From Rapana venosa (taxonomy: Eukaryota; Mollusca; Gastropoda; Neogastropoda; Muricidae), in assembly GCA_028751875.1 (NCBI GenBank), contig CM054134.1, forward strand, positions 68,656,589 to 68,720,588: a stretch of 64,000 bases of DNA. The letters run 5' to 3'. A model generated the notes under the pieces. It did no database searches. It was given only the letters and a program-made list of their open reading frames with translations, and was not told where the DNA came from. How positions within the stretch are numbered: the first letter of the stretch is position 1; the number at the start of each line of letters is the position of its first letter. Position numbers and translations under genes: made by a program. This document shows positions 1 through 11,700 of this stretch, one piece after another.

Positions 1-333
1 ATTCACAGGCATTTCAATCACACAGGCAGCCACACACAACATTAGTTTCATCATATTTCAATATGCATGCAGCTGGGGTGGGGGGAAGCAGCACTATTGA
101 TGCAACTGCTTGAAATGGAACAGAACAGTTATTTAATGACACAGACATTTATATAAAAAAGCCCAACAATTTTTACAATAAAATATATACTGGAAGCTCA
201 TTTTATAGACCATTTGCAAAACACACACACACACATCAAATACAAAACTGGCAAAAACTCAGAATCGCTCACAGGAAGCTCATATTATATACCATTTACA
301 ACAAATGAGTTGCATTGCACTGAGGGTCAATTT

Positions 334-529
334 TTGTTGTTAATAATCATGGTATTATTCTGCAATAAAAAGGCTATTCAACACAGAAAACAGATTGAGA
401 CTCAGACAATTCTATAAAAAGTTATTACAAGTTGTTGTTAATAATCGTGGTATTATTCTGCAATAAAAAGGCTATTCAACACAGAAAACAGATTGCAACT
501 CAGACAATTCTATAAAAAGTTATTACAAG
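334..529. repeat. Two-copy tandem duplication, 98-bp unit
   Basis: The block beginning TTGTTGTTAATAATC occurs at 334 and again at 432. Both copies run through TTCTGCAATAAAAAGG to TTATTACAAG with only a few substitutions, so this is a recent two-unit tandem duplication. No coding potential is seen. Confidence 0.9.
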
Positions 530-1734
530 TTGAAATGATAGACTGCAGGAAGTGACAACATGAGATATTGACAAGATTTGCTTTGTGATAAGTGGTCAGA
601 GTGAGGTCTTCGGTGTTTATAAATGCATTTTTAAAGCAAAAGGAAGTAAAATTACACCTTGATACTTCAGTACAAGGTAGAAGAATAGCTACAGTTTAAT
701 AATCTATCAAAATCTCAAAATCAACAACCTGACCCCCACCCTGCCTAAAATGGTTCCTAGCGGAAAAGTGGGTCAGGTACGAAGCGACTTATTTCGTGGT
801 GGAGTGTCACAAATGTATGCATGCAAACACATACACACACATACATGCACACGTACATGCGCACGCACACACACACATGCACACTCACATACACCTACCT
901 CTCTGTACACAATACATATCAAATATAAAACTTATGGGGGGAGCAAAGAATGACTGACAAATCATGAATGGCAGTTTTCATTCAGTTTCATGTAAAAAAA
1001 TATAAGCAACTTTCTTCATTATGCTTTAATATGATAGTTGTAGTAGGACATAGCTGAGATTTGGTATGTTGGACTGAGCCGTTTGAAGAATTTTTTTTCA
1101 TCAAAATGATTAAACAACTAAAAATTTGATCACATCTATACACAAATGCTTTCAACAAAATGATTCCCAATTCCAACACAGAAAGTTTCATTCAAGGGAA
1201 ACCATCTCTTGCAACCTTTATCACATTAATTCTCACCCAGCCATAAGTTTTTATACACAGCTATTTTTCCTGTTCCCAGCATCCCTAACTCACAGAACTG
1301 AAGAGAAAAAGTATAGGTGACCCTGAAATGTCCTTAAGTAATGGTCAGTGTAGTGTCCACCATGCAGGTGATCCTCCTACAACCTGGCTGTACAGGTGTG
1401 GTCAGTGGTGTCCACAATCAGTATACAGGTGATCCTACAATATCCCTCCATACTACAGGTGGTACTCAGAAGACTTTTTTAGTGTCCAGTCTGATCTACA
1501 AAGCATGTGGCCATGTCATAGTCATGACTGTCATATTCCTGATCTGATGCCAAACAGTTGCTGAAGGCATCACTTTAAATCTCCATGAGGTACCCGCTTA
1601 AGGGATCTTCACTGCAGTAAAATACACTGGTACTTTCACTTATGTTGTGTATAGCTCCACTGACCATGAAGACCACATCAGGGACGTCACCATTTTGGGG
1701 CTGTCACCTTACTAATTCACTATTCCTACAGCAC

Positions 1735-1865
1735 TTTGAATGAGACCGTAAAGGCCTTTGTGCAAACAGATCCAGAACATATTGCACACAGGTTAAAACC
1801 CCACCCTACCTGCCTTTTGCAGAAAAGGGAGCCAGCTTTCGCCAGTGGTATAACGACATAAACAT
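1735..1865 (+). repeat. SINE family A fragment
   Basis: Matches the middle of the commonest SINE in this window: a GATGAGACTATAAACTGAGGC-like stretch, then CAGAACATCTTGCGCA-like sequence, then GTTAAA. The copy is diverged and lacks the tRNA-like head. Confidence 0.6.
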
Positions 1866-2371
1866 AACCAGCATGCACTTGGAAAATGCACTGCCAGGTT
1901 CATCATGGACACCACACCCTAACTGAAAAATTCAGCGCAATGTCCCAATGACTTTTTAAAAATTTTATAAAAGTCCCAATGACTCTTTAAGGAGTTAAAA
2001 GAAGCCCAGTCAAGTCAACCTTTCACTGTCCCCCTGTAAGTACTGCTCAGTGGTGTCCAGTATACTGTACAGGTGATGGATGCTACAATGTCATAAACAC
2101 TATACATACATATAGGAATACTGATCGGTCTTAAACAAAATAAGAGGTATAAAATCTTAAAGCATTACAGTACATAAAAACAGACAAGCAAAACAAACAA
2201 AATATGTAAATGATTATAGTTAGATTTCCCAAGTGAGACACAAAAAAAGCAGACGGCACAAACTGTACATGTGCCCAACAAGTCACCACACACACCGGGA
2301 ATAACGTTAAAGCAGGACTGGCAAGTGAACATTTAGACCGACTGTATGGCAACTGAAGAACTATATTTTAT

Positions 2372-3854
2372 TTAACCCTTTCCCATTTTTACCCGCCGTA
2401 GCCCGCCGCTGCCCGCTCGCCCGCATCTATTTATACCCGCCGCAGCCCGCCGGACGTCATTTCAGCCTAGTGGGGATTTTCCATCACGCACTAAGCTCTA
2501 CCTAGTACACACACACCATGAATGAACATTCCACTGAGGTCAGTATAAACTAAGGAAGGAATGGACCCCAAATTCAGTGCTACACAGCCTCCCTTTCACA
2601 AGAAATTGGCCAGTGACTGGCTTTGTCTTTCCCACGCTTTCTTGTAGCTAAAAATGGCAGCAAAGATTGAGCATACAATTTGGGAGGAATATACTGATGT
2701 GGAAATTGAAGCTATTTTGGCTCAAGTGGAACAGTTCGAAAGAGAATAAAATGTTGAATCCGATGTTGAAGTAGATGTAGAAGAAAGAGATGAAATAGGA
2801 GAAGGTAGTGAGTCGGAAAGTGATGCTGAGGATAACATTCCGTTGGCTTCATAGCAGACGACATGGCGCAGCGCACAAGTGCCTTGCTCAGTGCAAGACT
2901 TCACGCTGCCGACTGGGCCGGCACAAACTCTCCCACTGAATGCCAAGCTCTTAGATTACTTTGTTTCGTTTGTGCCCCAACATTTTTTTCAAATTGTAGC
3001 AGATGAAACTAACAATTATGCCAGGCAAAAGATCGCTGTGAAAGGCTTAGTCATAGATCCATTACGGACAGAAACAACACCTGATGAAATTTGGGCTTAC
3101 CTGTCAGTTTTGATCATGATGGGGATCAAGCGTTTGCCAAGGCTGCATCTCTACTGGTCTACTGAATTGACATTTTCTGAGTCACGGATCAGTAATATTA
3201 TGACGAAAACCAGATTTCTCAAAATTAATCAGTATTTTCACCTGAGAAACACGCCAACACACCTGGACGCGACACTGGCTGTGACACCTGCATTGTGACA
3301 GCCATGTAGCTATTGGTGAAGGACACACTAGTGTCTGTAAATAGTAGGCGTCAGCATATATTTGTAAATAATGTATATACGCGCATTAGTCAACGTCGTT
3401 TTCAATATGTTTGAACACTTTCCACTGAGGAAGTGTAGACTTGGTGACAGTAATTTTGTGACATGTGAATGTTCGATTGGATTACCGTGAGGGTGGATGC
3501 GATGGAGGACACATTCAGGCAGGACCACACATTATTTTTTTGATCACATACCTATATTGCGCATGTTAGAGGGTAGTTGTAGACTAACAGCATGATGTCA
3601 CTGCAATGTTACCTGTATTTGGTGACAAAGAGAGGACAGCAGCACGACACATGTAGGTAGGACACACATCTTTGGGTGCAGAACAAAGTATGACATCATA
3701 TGAATACTTTGGCCAAATATGACTGCTCTGCGAACAATAGTAACTGTACAGGACTATGTGTACTTGAGGTACCTTATTCTCTGGAAAAAAAAGCGTAAAT
3801 TTCCGAATACTACAGAGAGTTTCTCTGTAAGAAATGCGAATGGTAAAGGGTTAA
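2372..3854 (+). mobile_element. Defective piggyBac-type transposon with TTAA target duplication
   Basis: A TTAA at 2372-2375 is followed by an element beginning CCCTTTCCCATT. The other end reads AATGGTAAAGGG at 3839-3850, then TTAA at 3851-3854. The ends are inverted repeats matching at 11 of 12 positions, and TTAA is the duplication typical of piggyBac transposons. The interior carries a piece of piggyBac-like transposase in the plus orientation. At about 1.48 kb the element is shorter than an autonomous piggyBac, and its transposase lacks the catalytic half, so it can only have moved with help from another copy. Just inside the left end is a GC-rich run of repeated CCCGCCG-like units. Confidence 0.85.
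2654..3298 (+). pseudogene. piggyBac transposase remnant
   Basis: Reading from the ATG at 2654 gives an acidic N-terminal region typical of piggyBac transposases, broken by an in-frame TAA near 2747 and a TAG near 2852. The same frame then runs open from 2853 to a stop at 3296-3298. The open part contains the start of the transposase domain: a YFVSFVP segment, then IWAYLSVLIMMGI, then SRISNIMTKTRFLKI and YFHLRNT, in the usual family order. The region that would hold the catalytic aspartates is absent, so the protein is truncated as well as interrupted. This is a dead gene inside the TTAA-bounded element. Confidence 0.85.
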
Positions 3855-4309
3855 AAAAAGAAACTGAAATCTTTACAAACAGTAGATACATGGTCATAAA
3901 GAGATATGCTCTATATGCTCTATTCAGAGAACAAACAGAAACAACAACATCTCAACAAAACAAAAATAAACAACACAAATGGACAAAAGCTGTTTTATTC
4001 TTGTCAAGTCTAGGGGGAAAATAAAGTAAGATAAAATAAAAAAGAAAGGTGTTGACCAAAAAATAAACCATATGAATATTCATACAACAATGGCTTCATA
4101 GTATTAATTTATACTGGAAAACATGCTCTCTACAACAAATACTTCTTCCACCTGTTTTCTAATGGGTTATCTCCATAACCTACTCTGCCTGACTTTAGGA
4201 CAATGGGGGTTGTTTATGACAAAAACTCACACCTGGATATCCCACGTCATCAGAAGCATGAGGCAGGTCACAGTGCTCCACAGGTCTACTCTGATCAGCA
4301 GCGACCCCA
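3855..4309. other. Intergenic, AT-rich, nothing recognised
   Basis: Lies between the piggyBac element and the minisatellite. I see no ORF of substance, RNA gene or repeat of note. Confidence 0.5.
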
Positions 4310-4800
4310 GTGTACTGCTCCATTGCCTCTTCTCCATCTGGAGGCCTCTGTCCACCATCTGGCGGTGTCTGTCTATCTGTCCATCTGGAGGTGTCTGTCT
4401 GTCTGTCCATCTGGAGGTGTCTGTCCATCTGGAGGTGTCTGTCTGTCCATCTGGAGGTGTCTGTCCATCTGGGGGTGTCTGTCTGTCTGTCCATCTGGAG
4501 GTGTCTGTCCATCTGGAGGTGTCCGTCTGTCCATCTGGAGGTGCCTACCATCTGGAGGTGCCTGTCCACCATCTGGAGGTGCCTGTCCACCATCTGGCGG
4601 TGTCTGTCCACCATCTGGCGGTGTCTGTACACCATCTGGAGGTATCTGTCCACCATCTGGAGGTGTCTGTCTGTCAATCTGGAGGTGCCCGTCTGTCCAC
4701 AATCAGGAGGTGCCCGTCTGTCCACAATCTGGAGGTGTCTGTCTGCCACCTGGAGGTGTTGCTGTCTGTCCATCTGGAGGTGTCTGTCCATTGTCTAGTG
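4310..4800. repeat. Minisatellite, CCATCTGGAGGTGTCTGT-type units
   Basis: About 25 tandem units of 18 to 27 bp built on CCATCTGGAGGTGTCTGT, with variable numbers of extra GTCT steps and a CCACCATCTGG variant in the second half. Many units are multiples of 3 without stops, so long ORFs appear on both strands in several frames. These are compositional and I do not annotate them as proteins. The array lies about 0.8 kb downstream of the DAGLB stop codon. Confidence 0.9.
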
Positions 4801-4945
4801 CCACTTCACCTTGTGAGTCCCCTGCTTCGGCCCCTCACAGCTGTCAGTTCCCCCCACTGTCAGCAGCTCTCAGCTGCTCTCCCTTCCATCCCAGCTGGTG
4901 CTAATGGTAGCAGGACCCGACCACGCTTGGTAAATGGAAGGGGTG
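4800..4945 (-). repeat. Dispersed repeat, family C
   Basis: On the minus strand it contains GCTACCATTAGCACCAGCTGG, then GAGAGCAGCTGAGAGC, then GAACTGACAGCTGTGAG. The same order occurs on the plus strand at 19865-20015 and 42205-42372, which identifies a dispersed repeat, probably part of a SINE. Confidence 0.7.
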
Positions 4946-5293
4946 GCTAATATTAGCACTGGAGCCTGGACCCTGGACTGAGTTCCGCTGGATGTGCGCT
5001 CTGTGCCCTTTCAGTTCTACTGCAAGACTTAGCCGGCAATCGGAATTCTGTTGGTTCTTGTGATGTGTCTAAGCCAACTCAGATGATACTTACATTATAA
5101 TGAGGACACTGGCTGAACTGCTCTCCCACAAGTCTGCATAATTGTAAAAGATTATTGCTGTAGATTATTGTGTAATCGATACTGTGTCTAGCCAAAACAA
5201 TGTTAAGTAATCACATTGCAAAATATTTTAGAAGCAGTCCCTCACGCACAAAGCTTCAAAACTGGCATGGTTAAAGTCATGTCACAAAATATT

Positions 5294-5600
5294 TCAAAAT
5301 CATTCTGGCAAGGTGGTTTAGTTTTTTAAGCTGAAAAACTGAGAAATCATTTCATTACAAAATACTTTCATATCCATCCACTCTCACCACATCACAGTAA
5401 ACACACCACATTCTGAAATAAACTGTCCATCCCATTCCCTCCCACACTTCAAAATCATTCTGGCAAGGTGGTTAGTTTTTTACGCTGAAAAACTGATAAA
5501 AGATTCCATTACAAAATACCTTTGTATCCACTCTCACCACATCACAGCAAACACACCCCATTCTGAAAGAAACTGTCCATCCCATTCCCTCCCACACTTG
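5294..5600. repeat. Two-copy tandem duplication in the DAGLB 3' UTR
   Basis: A 155-bp unit starting TCAAAATCATTCTGGCAAGG at 5294 recurs at 5449 and ends with the CCCATTCCCTCCCACACTT motif just before the DAGLB stop at 5602. It is therefore probably transcribed as the proximal 3' untranslated region. No clear AATAAA was found directly downstream on the minus strand. Confidence 0.85.
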
Positions 5601-5601
5601 A

Positions 5602-5800
5602 TTAACACAGGCCACTGCCCTGGCCACAGCCAGTCATTCGACGAGCTTGAGGAACAAAGTTTTTCTTGTTGAGGTGGCCCAGCGCTCTGATGACCACGTC
5701 TGGAAAGTGATCCAGCACCATTTTGTGGCTGATCAGGATGGAACCGAAGTCTTCAGGCTTTGCCCACACTGCTGTGTACTGTGGTTCTCCGCTGCATAAT
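5602..5800 (-). CDS. DAGLB: DAGLB exon 12 (stop codon)
   Basis: Acceptor GTATGTTACAG. Encodes [20 protein letters not shown] then [16 protein letters not shown] and a short basic tail, ending TAA at 5604-5602. The W......F..ILIS.KM..DH.PDVV.RAL pattern is the conserved C-terminal end of DAGLB; the tail after it is short and not conserved. Confidence 0.95.
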
Positions 5801-7744
5801 CTGTAACATACATCCATGTTGTTACTGTATCTGTAATATTATTTGGTTAATCTTAATGTCAATGAACTATCCTTTGAGTATGTGCTTTCAAGCTTAGTCT
5901 TCTATTATCAAGAAAATAATTAAGTATTAATGCCACACATATACACAAATACATACAACATATTCTGATAAAATTCTCTACATGTCACACATAGCATTTC
6001 TTAAATATAGAATGCAAATCCTTCACTTTCCAAATAAAATAATCAGACAAACCTTACAACCACTAAAATATTTTACTTTCCAGAAGAAAGAAAAAAAGAA
6101 TTGGTTTAAACAAAATTTATTAATTCAGAGACAACACAGCACCAACACAAAAAATGAATACACCAAGCAAAGCTTAGATGAGTACTCTAACATCCACACA
6201 AAGGCAAGAATGGGCTGAACAAAATTAATTGCATCAAATAGATGAACAATAAGATAAGAATTCAACAGACAAGAAGAGCTGTAGAACTTCGTATGTCTGC
6301 CTCACCTGTTATCTTCTTCCTCCACGATGTGCATGATCTGACCTGGGGGGTGTACCGGCCATTCCATGGCCATCATCTCTTTGGTCTGCTCTTCTGCTTT
6401 CTGCAAGGCATCCTGAAACACAGCCCCACACTTCTCAACGTCAACACCTCAGTATTTTACTTTCTCCATCACAGTCCTAGAGTTGAGGTTTGTGCATAAC
6501 AGGCCTGGGAAAGGAGACTTACATCTTTCTCCCTCAACTCCTTGAGATATCGAAGCAATGCACCGATTTTTTTCAAGAAGTGTTATTGGGCAAAGTTGAA
6601 CTTGACAACAGCCTGACTATTTACCAGCAGCAGGATGTGTGCAGGGTATTATTTGTATCATCTTTGCTATTGGCTATATCTGATTTATTCTTCTACAAAA
6701 AGTGAATTAGGTATAGTGTTAAGATGCTCAATGCACTCACAAAACAGACTGTGGCTTATAGTACCATTTGAAAGACTCCATAGGGAATGGAGCTGGTACC
6801 TATGTCAACTCCAGAGGAAAAAAGTACCCGAACAGTTAGTTACCTGAGTGGTTACAAACCCATGCCCTCCAGTTACCACCAGATCCCAGGTACTCTAAGC
6901 TACAAGACTGGTCCTTCCTGTTCCTCTGGAGAAGTGGTGGAATTACTTCACAGCCATCATTGTCTTCATCAACCATGCTACTTCATCATTGTCTTCATCA
7001 ACCATAGGTCTTCATCACTCTCTTCATCAACCATGATACTTCGTCATTGTCTTCATCAACCATGCTACTTCATCAATCATTGTCTTCATCACTTAATCAA
7101 CCACATATTACTTCATCATTGTTTTCATCAACTATGTTACTTCATCATTTTCTTCATCAACCATCTTCAGTGCATGTGGAGTGCAGTCTTTACATTCTCC
7201 ACAGTTCCCTAGAATACTGTCAAGTGCATAAGACAGCCTTTTTGCGGTTGTTGTTTTTTTTGTTTTGGGGTGTGTGGTTTTGGGTTTTTATATTTTTTGG
7301 GGGAGAGACACATGATTTGGAGGTGTGGGGTGGGGGGTGGGGATCCACAGCAAGAACTCTGAGGCTCAACAATGGTGAGATTTTGCATATGCAACAGTTT
7401 GCCCACCATTAAGGCAACTGCAATATATATCTATATAAAGGTAAGGTAAAGGTAAAGGAGTCCCATAACCTATAAAGTCGTAGGGGAGTCAGAGACCTCA
7501 CTTCTCTAGGGCCAGCATATTGAGGGCGGCGCCCATCTCCTCTCCCTCGCTGCTTTACCTTCCCTGACCCTAAAGAGGGCAGGTACCCATTTACAGCTGG
7601 GTGAACTGGGGGAACTGTACTGAAGCCAAGGCGTGCAAACGGTCACCCATCCAACTGGTAACCACGCTCGACGCTGCTTAACTTGGCTGGGGGAAAGCAA
7701 GTGCTCTGACCACTGAGCTATCCCGTCCCCTATATATCTATATA

Positions 7745-7790
<46 letters not shown>

Positions 7791-7793
7791 TAC

Positions 7794-7842
<49 letters not shown>

Positions 7843-7871
7843 TACATACATACATACATATATATATATAT

Positions 7872-7913
<42 letters not shown>

Positions 7914-8731
7914 CACATGTATACAAACTAAATGAAAAAAAAAAAAAGCGTGGCACTGTACCACAGTGATTCACTTTTCTGATATACAGTGTACCTGACC
8001 TTCATGCACACATCACACCATGAAATTCAATGAGGAAACTGATGTGTACAGTGGTTATGTTGTATCCATAATATTACGTACATGTTTTCAACATGCATGG
8101 ATACTATATGTGACCCGTTTTTACAAAAGGAGTCTTAAGGTATAATTGGGTCAAATTGAGTTGTTACATTTTGTGAAATCTACAGATCATTACCTTTCTT
8201 TTGATGTATGATACATTATTCTACCTATAAAATTGACAAAGTTATGGGTGTTTGAAATGGGTGACACAGCGATTTCACATTCTGAGAAAATCGGGTTTAA
8301 AGTTTTTCACCACTCTAGCTAACTAACACCTTAGCAACGGGTACTTCTATTCAACTGATGATAGCCAAATTTGGCATGGTGTTAAAACATACCATTTCAC
8401 AGCATTAGAAAAAAAAATCATGTATATATTGACTGTCATTGCTGTGATATTTAGCTCACAACACCCCCCCCCCACACACACACACAGAGACTGCATGTAA
8501 AAAAAACAATAGAGTACTCATTCATTTTCCTTGAATCAAAACAATCAAAGAAACACACACACACACACACAAATTACTTATTCATTACCCTTGAAAGAAA
8601 ATGATCTTTAAAAATAGAGAAGAAAAACCACACACACGCACGCGCGCGCGTGCGTGGGGGAAGGATGAAAAAAAAGCTGTATAAACTTAATCTTTTACTC
8701 TCAATAAAGATCATTTTGACTTGATCATTTT

Positions 8732-8784
<53 letters not shown>

Positions 8785-11700
8785 TCATTGGTTTAACAAC
8801 AACAACCACACACACACACACACATATGACAGTCAAGTAAGTTTAAAATAGCTCCCACATTTTCTCATGTCATGCACTAATGCTAAAAGTCTCCCCAGTA
8901 GTGTCATCTTAACAGTCTAGATCTGCAGCTTTGATCTGTATGCATAGCCATTACTATTAACATTGCATGCAGGTACCAGCACTTCTGCATCTAACCTTGA
9001 ACCCTAACACACAGATCGAAGTTCTTTTCATTCAAGCCAACTTGTGAAGTTACTTGGGGCTTTCATCACGATCACGATCGTTTTATTTTTTTGTCTTCAC
9101 AAGATGCAGCAGAATATTTGGTAAAAAATACACCTGGTTTGTACTGATCTGCTATTGGCAGAGTGGAAGATCAGCTAGAAATGAGCCATAATGCCCATTA
9201 TTCTTTGCAAACAGCAAAGTTTCCCAGCCATGCGTTTCTAAAAATAGAACAGAGATGTCCCCGGTGAAACCCCTCCCAACCAATCATAGACCAGCTGCTT
9301 GTTGGTTACTACAGGCAGTGTGCATCCTCAACTCTCATTGGTCGATGTTCTCGAGCTTTCAGGTTTTGTTTATACCTAAATAACTCGAAGCAGTATTTCT
9401 GATTGGTTAGATTTCACGTAAAGGCTTCGTGAAATGGAAAGTATAGATCACAGCCTTTCCAATGGTGTATGACATGTGTGGGGCCCTGTCAGGGGTAAGG
9501 ATAACGAGATTACTGAAATCATGGTCCTAATGATGAAGGACACTGGAAAACTTGTGTAGGGTGGGTCAATAAAAACTGTTTAAAAACACATTTTTAAATC
9601 AAATCTAACCTTTTCAAACATATAGATAGGAAATTTAATGGCTACAGATTCCATTTTTGATTAAAAGTCAAAGTTGGCAAAGTGGACAGCACCTTCCCTT
9701 TTTTGGGCCTCTCTCCTTTTCACTGTGTGCGAGTTAAGACTCATTTCGTAAAAACGGGTCACATATGTACAGAAGGTACACATGGGCAGGACTAAGATGA
9801 TTTAACAGCAGAGAAGTACTATGACTCAGAACACAGAATAAACACAACTGTATAATATAGAAGAATTGAAACAATTCTGATGTAATACTGGATGGTACAG
9901 TATCAAATATATACTTCAGATTTTTCATCTAAAATGTCATAAACGGTATTCATGGTCTGCTTTACAACGTATACATACAAAAGTATATGGATATGGAAAT
10001 TACATAAGAATCTGTTTTGCGAAGGAAAATTTCAACAAGGAAATAATGAACAAGTAACAACAAACAAACAAAAAAGAGAAAGTTTCAACAAGGAAATAAT
10101 GAACACGTAACAACAAAACAAACCAAAAAGAGAAAATTTCAACAAGGAAATAATGAACAAGTAACAACAAACAAAAAAAAGAGAGAAATTTCAACAAGGA
10201 AATAATGAACAAGTAACAACAAACAAAAAAAAAGAGAAATTTCAACAAGGAAAACAAGTAACAACAAACAAAAAAAGAGAAAATTTCATCAAGGAAATAA
10301 TGAACAAGTAACAACAAACAAAAAAAGAGAAAATTTCAACAAGGAAATAATGAACAAGTAACAACAAACAAAAAAAGAGAGAAATTTTCAACAAGGAAAT
10401 AATGAACAAGTAACAACAAACAAACAAACAAAAGAGAACATTTCAAAAAGGAAATAATGAACAAGTAACAAACAAACCACACCAAAAAAAGAGAAAGAAA
10501 TGGATGGACAGCATCACTCTATGAACCCAAAGGAGTTTTGCTGTGACCCAGGCATTGGCACATCACTGTCACAAATGGAGAGACCTGGTGTTTTTGTCAG
10601 CACAGCACCAACATAATCAGTGTGGGTTAAGGGACTAGTGTAGTGTAGTGTAGTGTAGTGTAGTGTAGTGTAGTGTAGTGTGTAGTGTAGTGTAGTGTAG
10701 TGTAGTGTAGTGTAGTGTAGTGTAGTGTAGTGTAGTGTAGTGTAGTGTAGTGTAGTGTAGTGTAGTGTAGTGTAGTGTAGAGTAGTGTAGTGAGGGAACA
10801 GATGACAGAATTTACAACACCACATACACACGGGGACTAGATGTAAAAAAGCACATGAGTGCTTATTCCACTATCCTCTATATAAAAGAATAAATAAATA
10901 AATAATATAGTTAGTTGTAGTGAGTGTTGGTAGTGTGAGGAGTGTAGTGTGGTGTATGTAAGTTGTGTGTGTAGTGTATTGTGTGTGGTTAGTGTGTGTT
11001 GGTGTGGTGGTGGGTGTGGTGTATGTAAGTATGTTGGTGTTGTGTAGTGTATTGTGGTGTAGTGTTAGTGTATGTAGTGTAGTGTAATGTGTGTGTGGTG
11101 TGGTGTGTATGTTAGAGTAGTGAGTGCAGTGTTTTGTAGGTATAGTGTGGTGTAGGTAGTGTAGAGTGTGTATAAGTGTAGTGTACTTTAGTGTAGTGTA
11201 GTGTGTGGTGGTGTATGCAGTGTGTATGCGTGTAGTGTAGTGTGTGTGGTGTATGTAAGTGTAGTGTATTGTAGTGTAGTGTTTGTAGGTGATAGTGTAG
11301 TGTAGTGTAGTGTTAGTTGTAGTGTTCTGAGTACTGATAATGTTAGTGTAGTGCAGTGAGTTAGTGTAGTGTAGTGTAGTGTAGTGCAGTGTGGTGTAAG
11401 TGTTTTTTCTTATTATCAGTTTTAAATTGAGAGTTATATAGAATTATGAATGAGAGTTAAGATTTTTTTTTTTATAGTGTAGTGTAGTGTAGAGGAGTTT
11501 TGAGTAGCATAGTGTAGTGCAGTGAAGTTCTGTGTAGTCCCTGTGTGTATGCAGTTTTGTAAATTTTGTCATTTGTACCAGCACACTATGGCCTACTCTT
11601 TCAAAAAGCAGAACAGGATTTAATGTGTGCGCAAGTTGTTCTGTGTACATTTGCACACGGGGCCTCGGTTTATAGTCTCATCCAAAGGACTTTAGTGAAG

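Larger units (their letters stand above)
1..2371. other. Non-coding flank, no gene recognised
   Basis: I find no convincing gene here. The stretch is AT-rich and holds a 98-bp tandem duplication, CA/CG-rich microsatellite at about 825-890, a diverged SINE fragment near 1735-1865, and a loosely repeated motif around GTGTCCA...CAGGTGAT (1350-1470 and again near 2047-2085). It could be the 3' untranslated region of a gene outside the window, but nothing in the sequence proves that. Confidence 0.5.

Noticed and set aside
4123..4950. Overlapping long ORFs on both strands (275, 233 and 198 codons)
   Set aside because: All are translations of the CCATCTGGAGGTGTCTGT minisatellite in different frames. 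No unique flanking coding sequence, signal or splice support.
10000..10427. Hydrophobic repeat protein on the minus strand
   Set aside because: Entirely within the AAGGAAATAATGAACAAGTA minisatellite.
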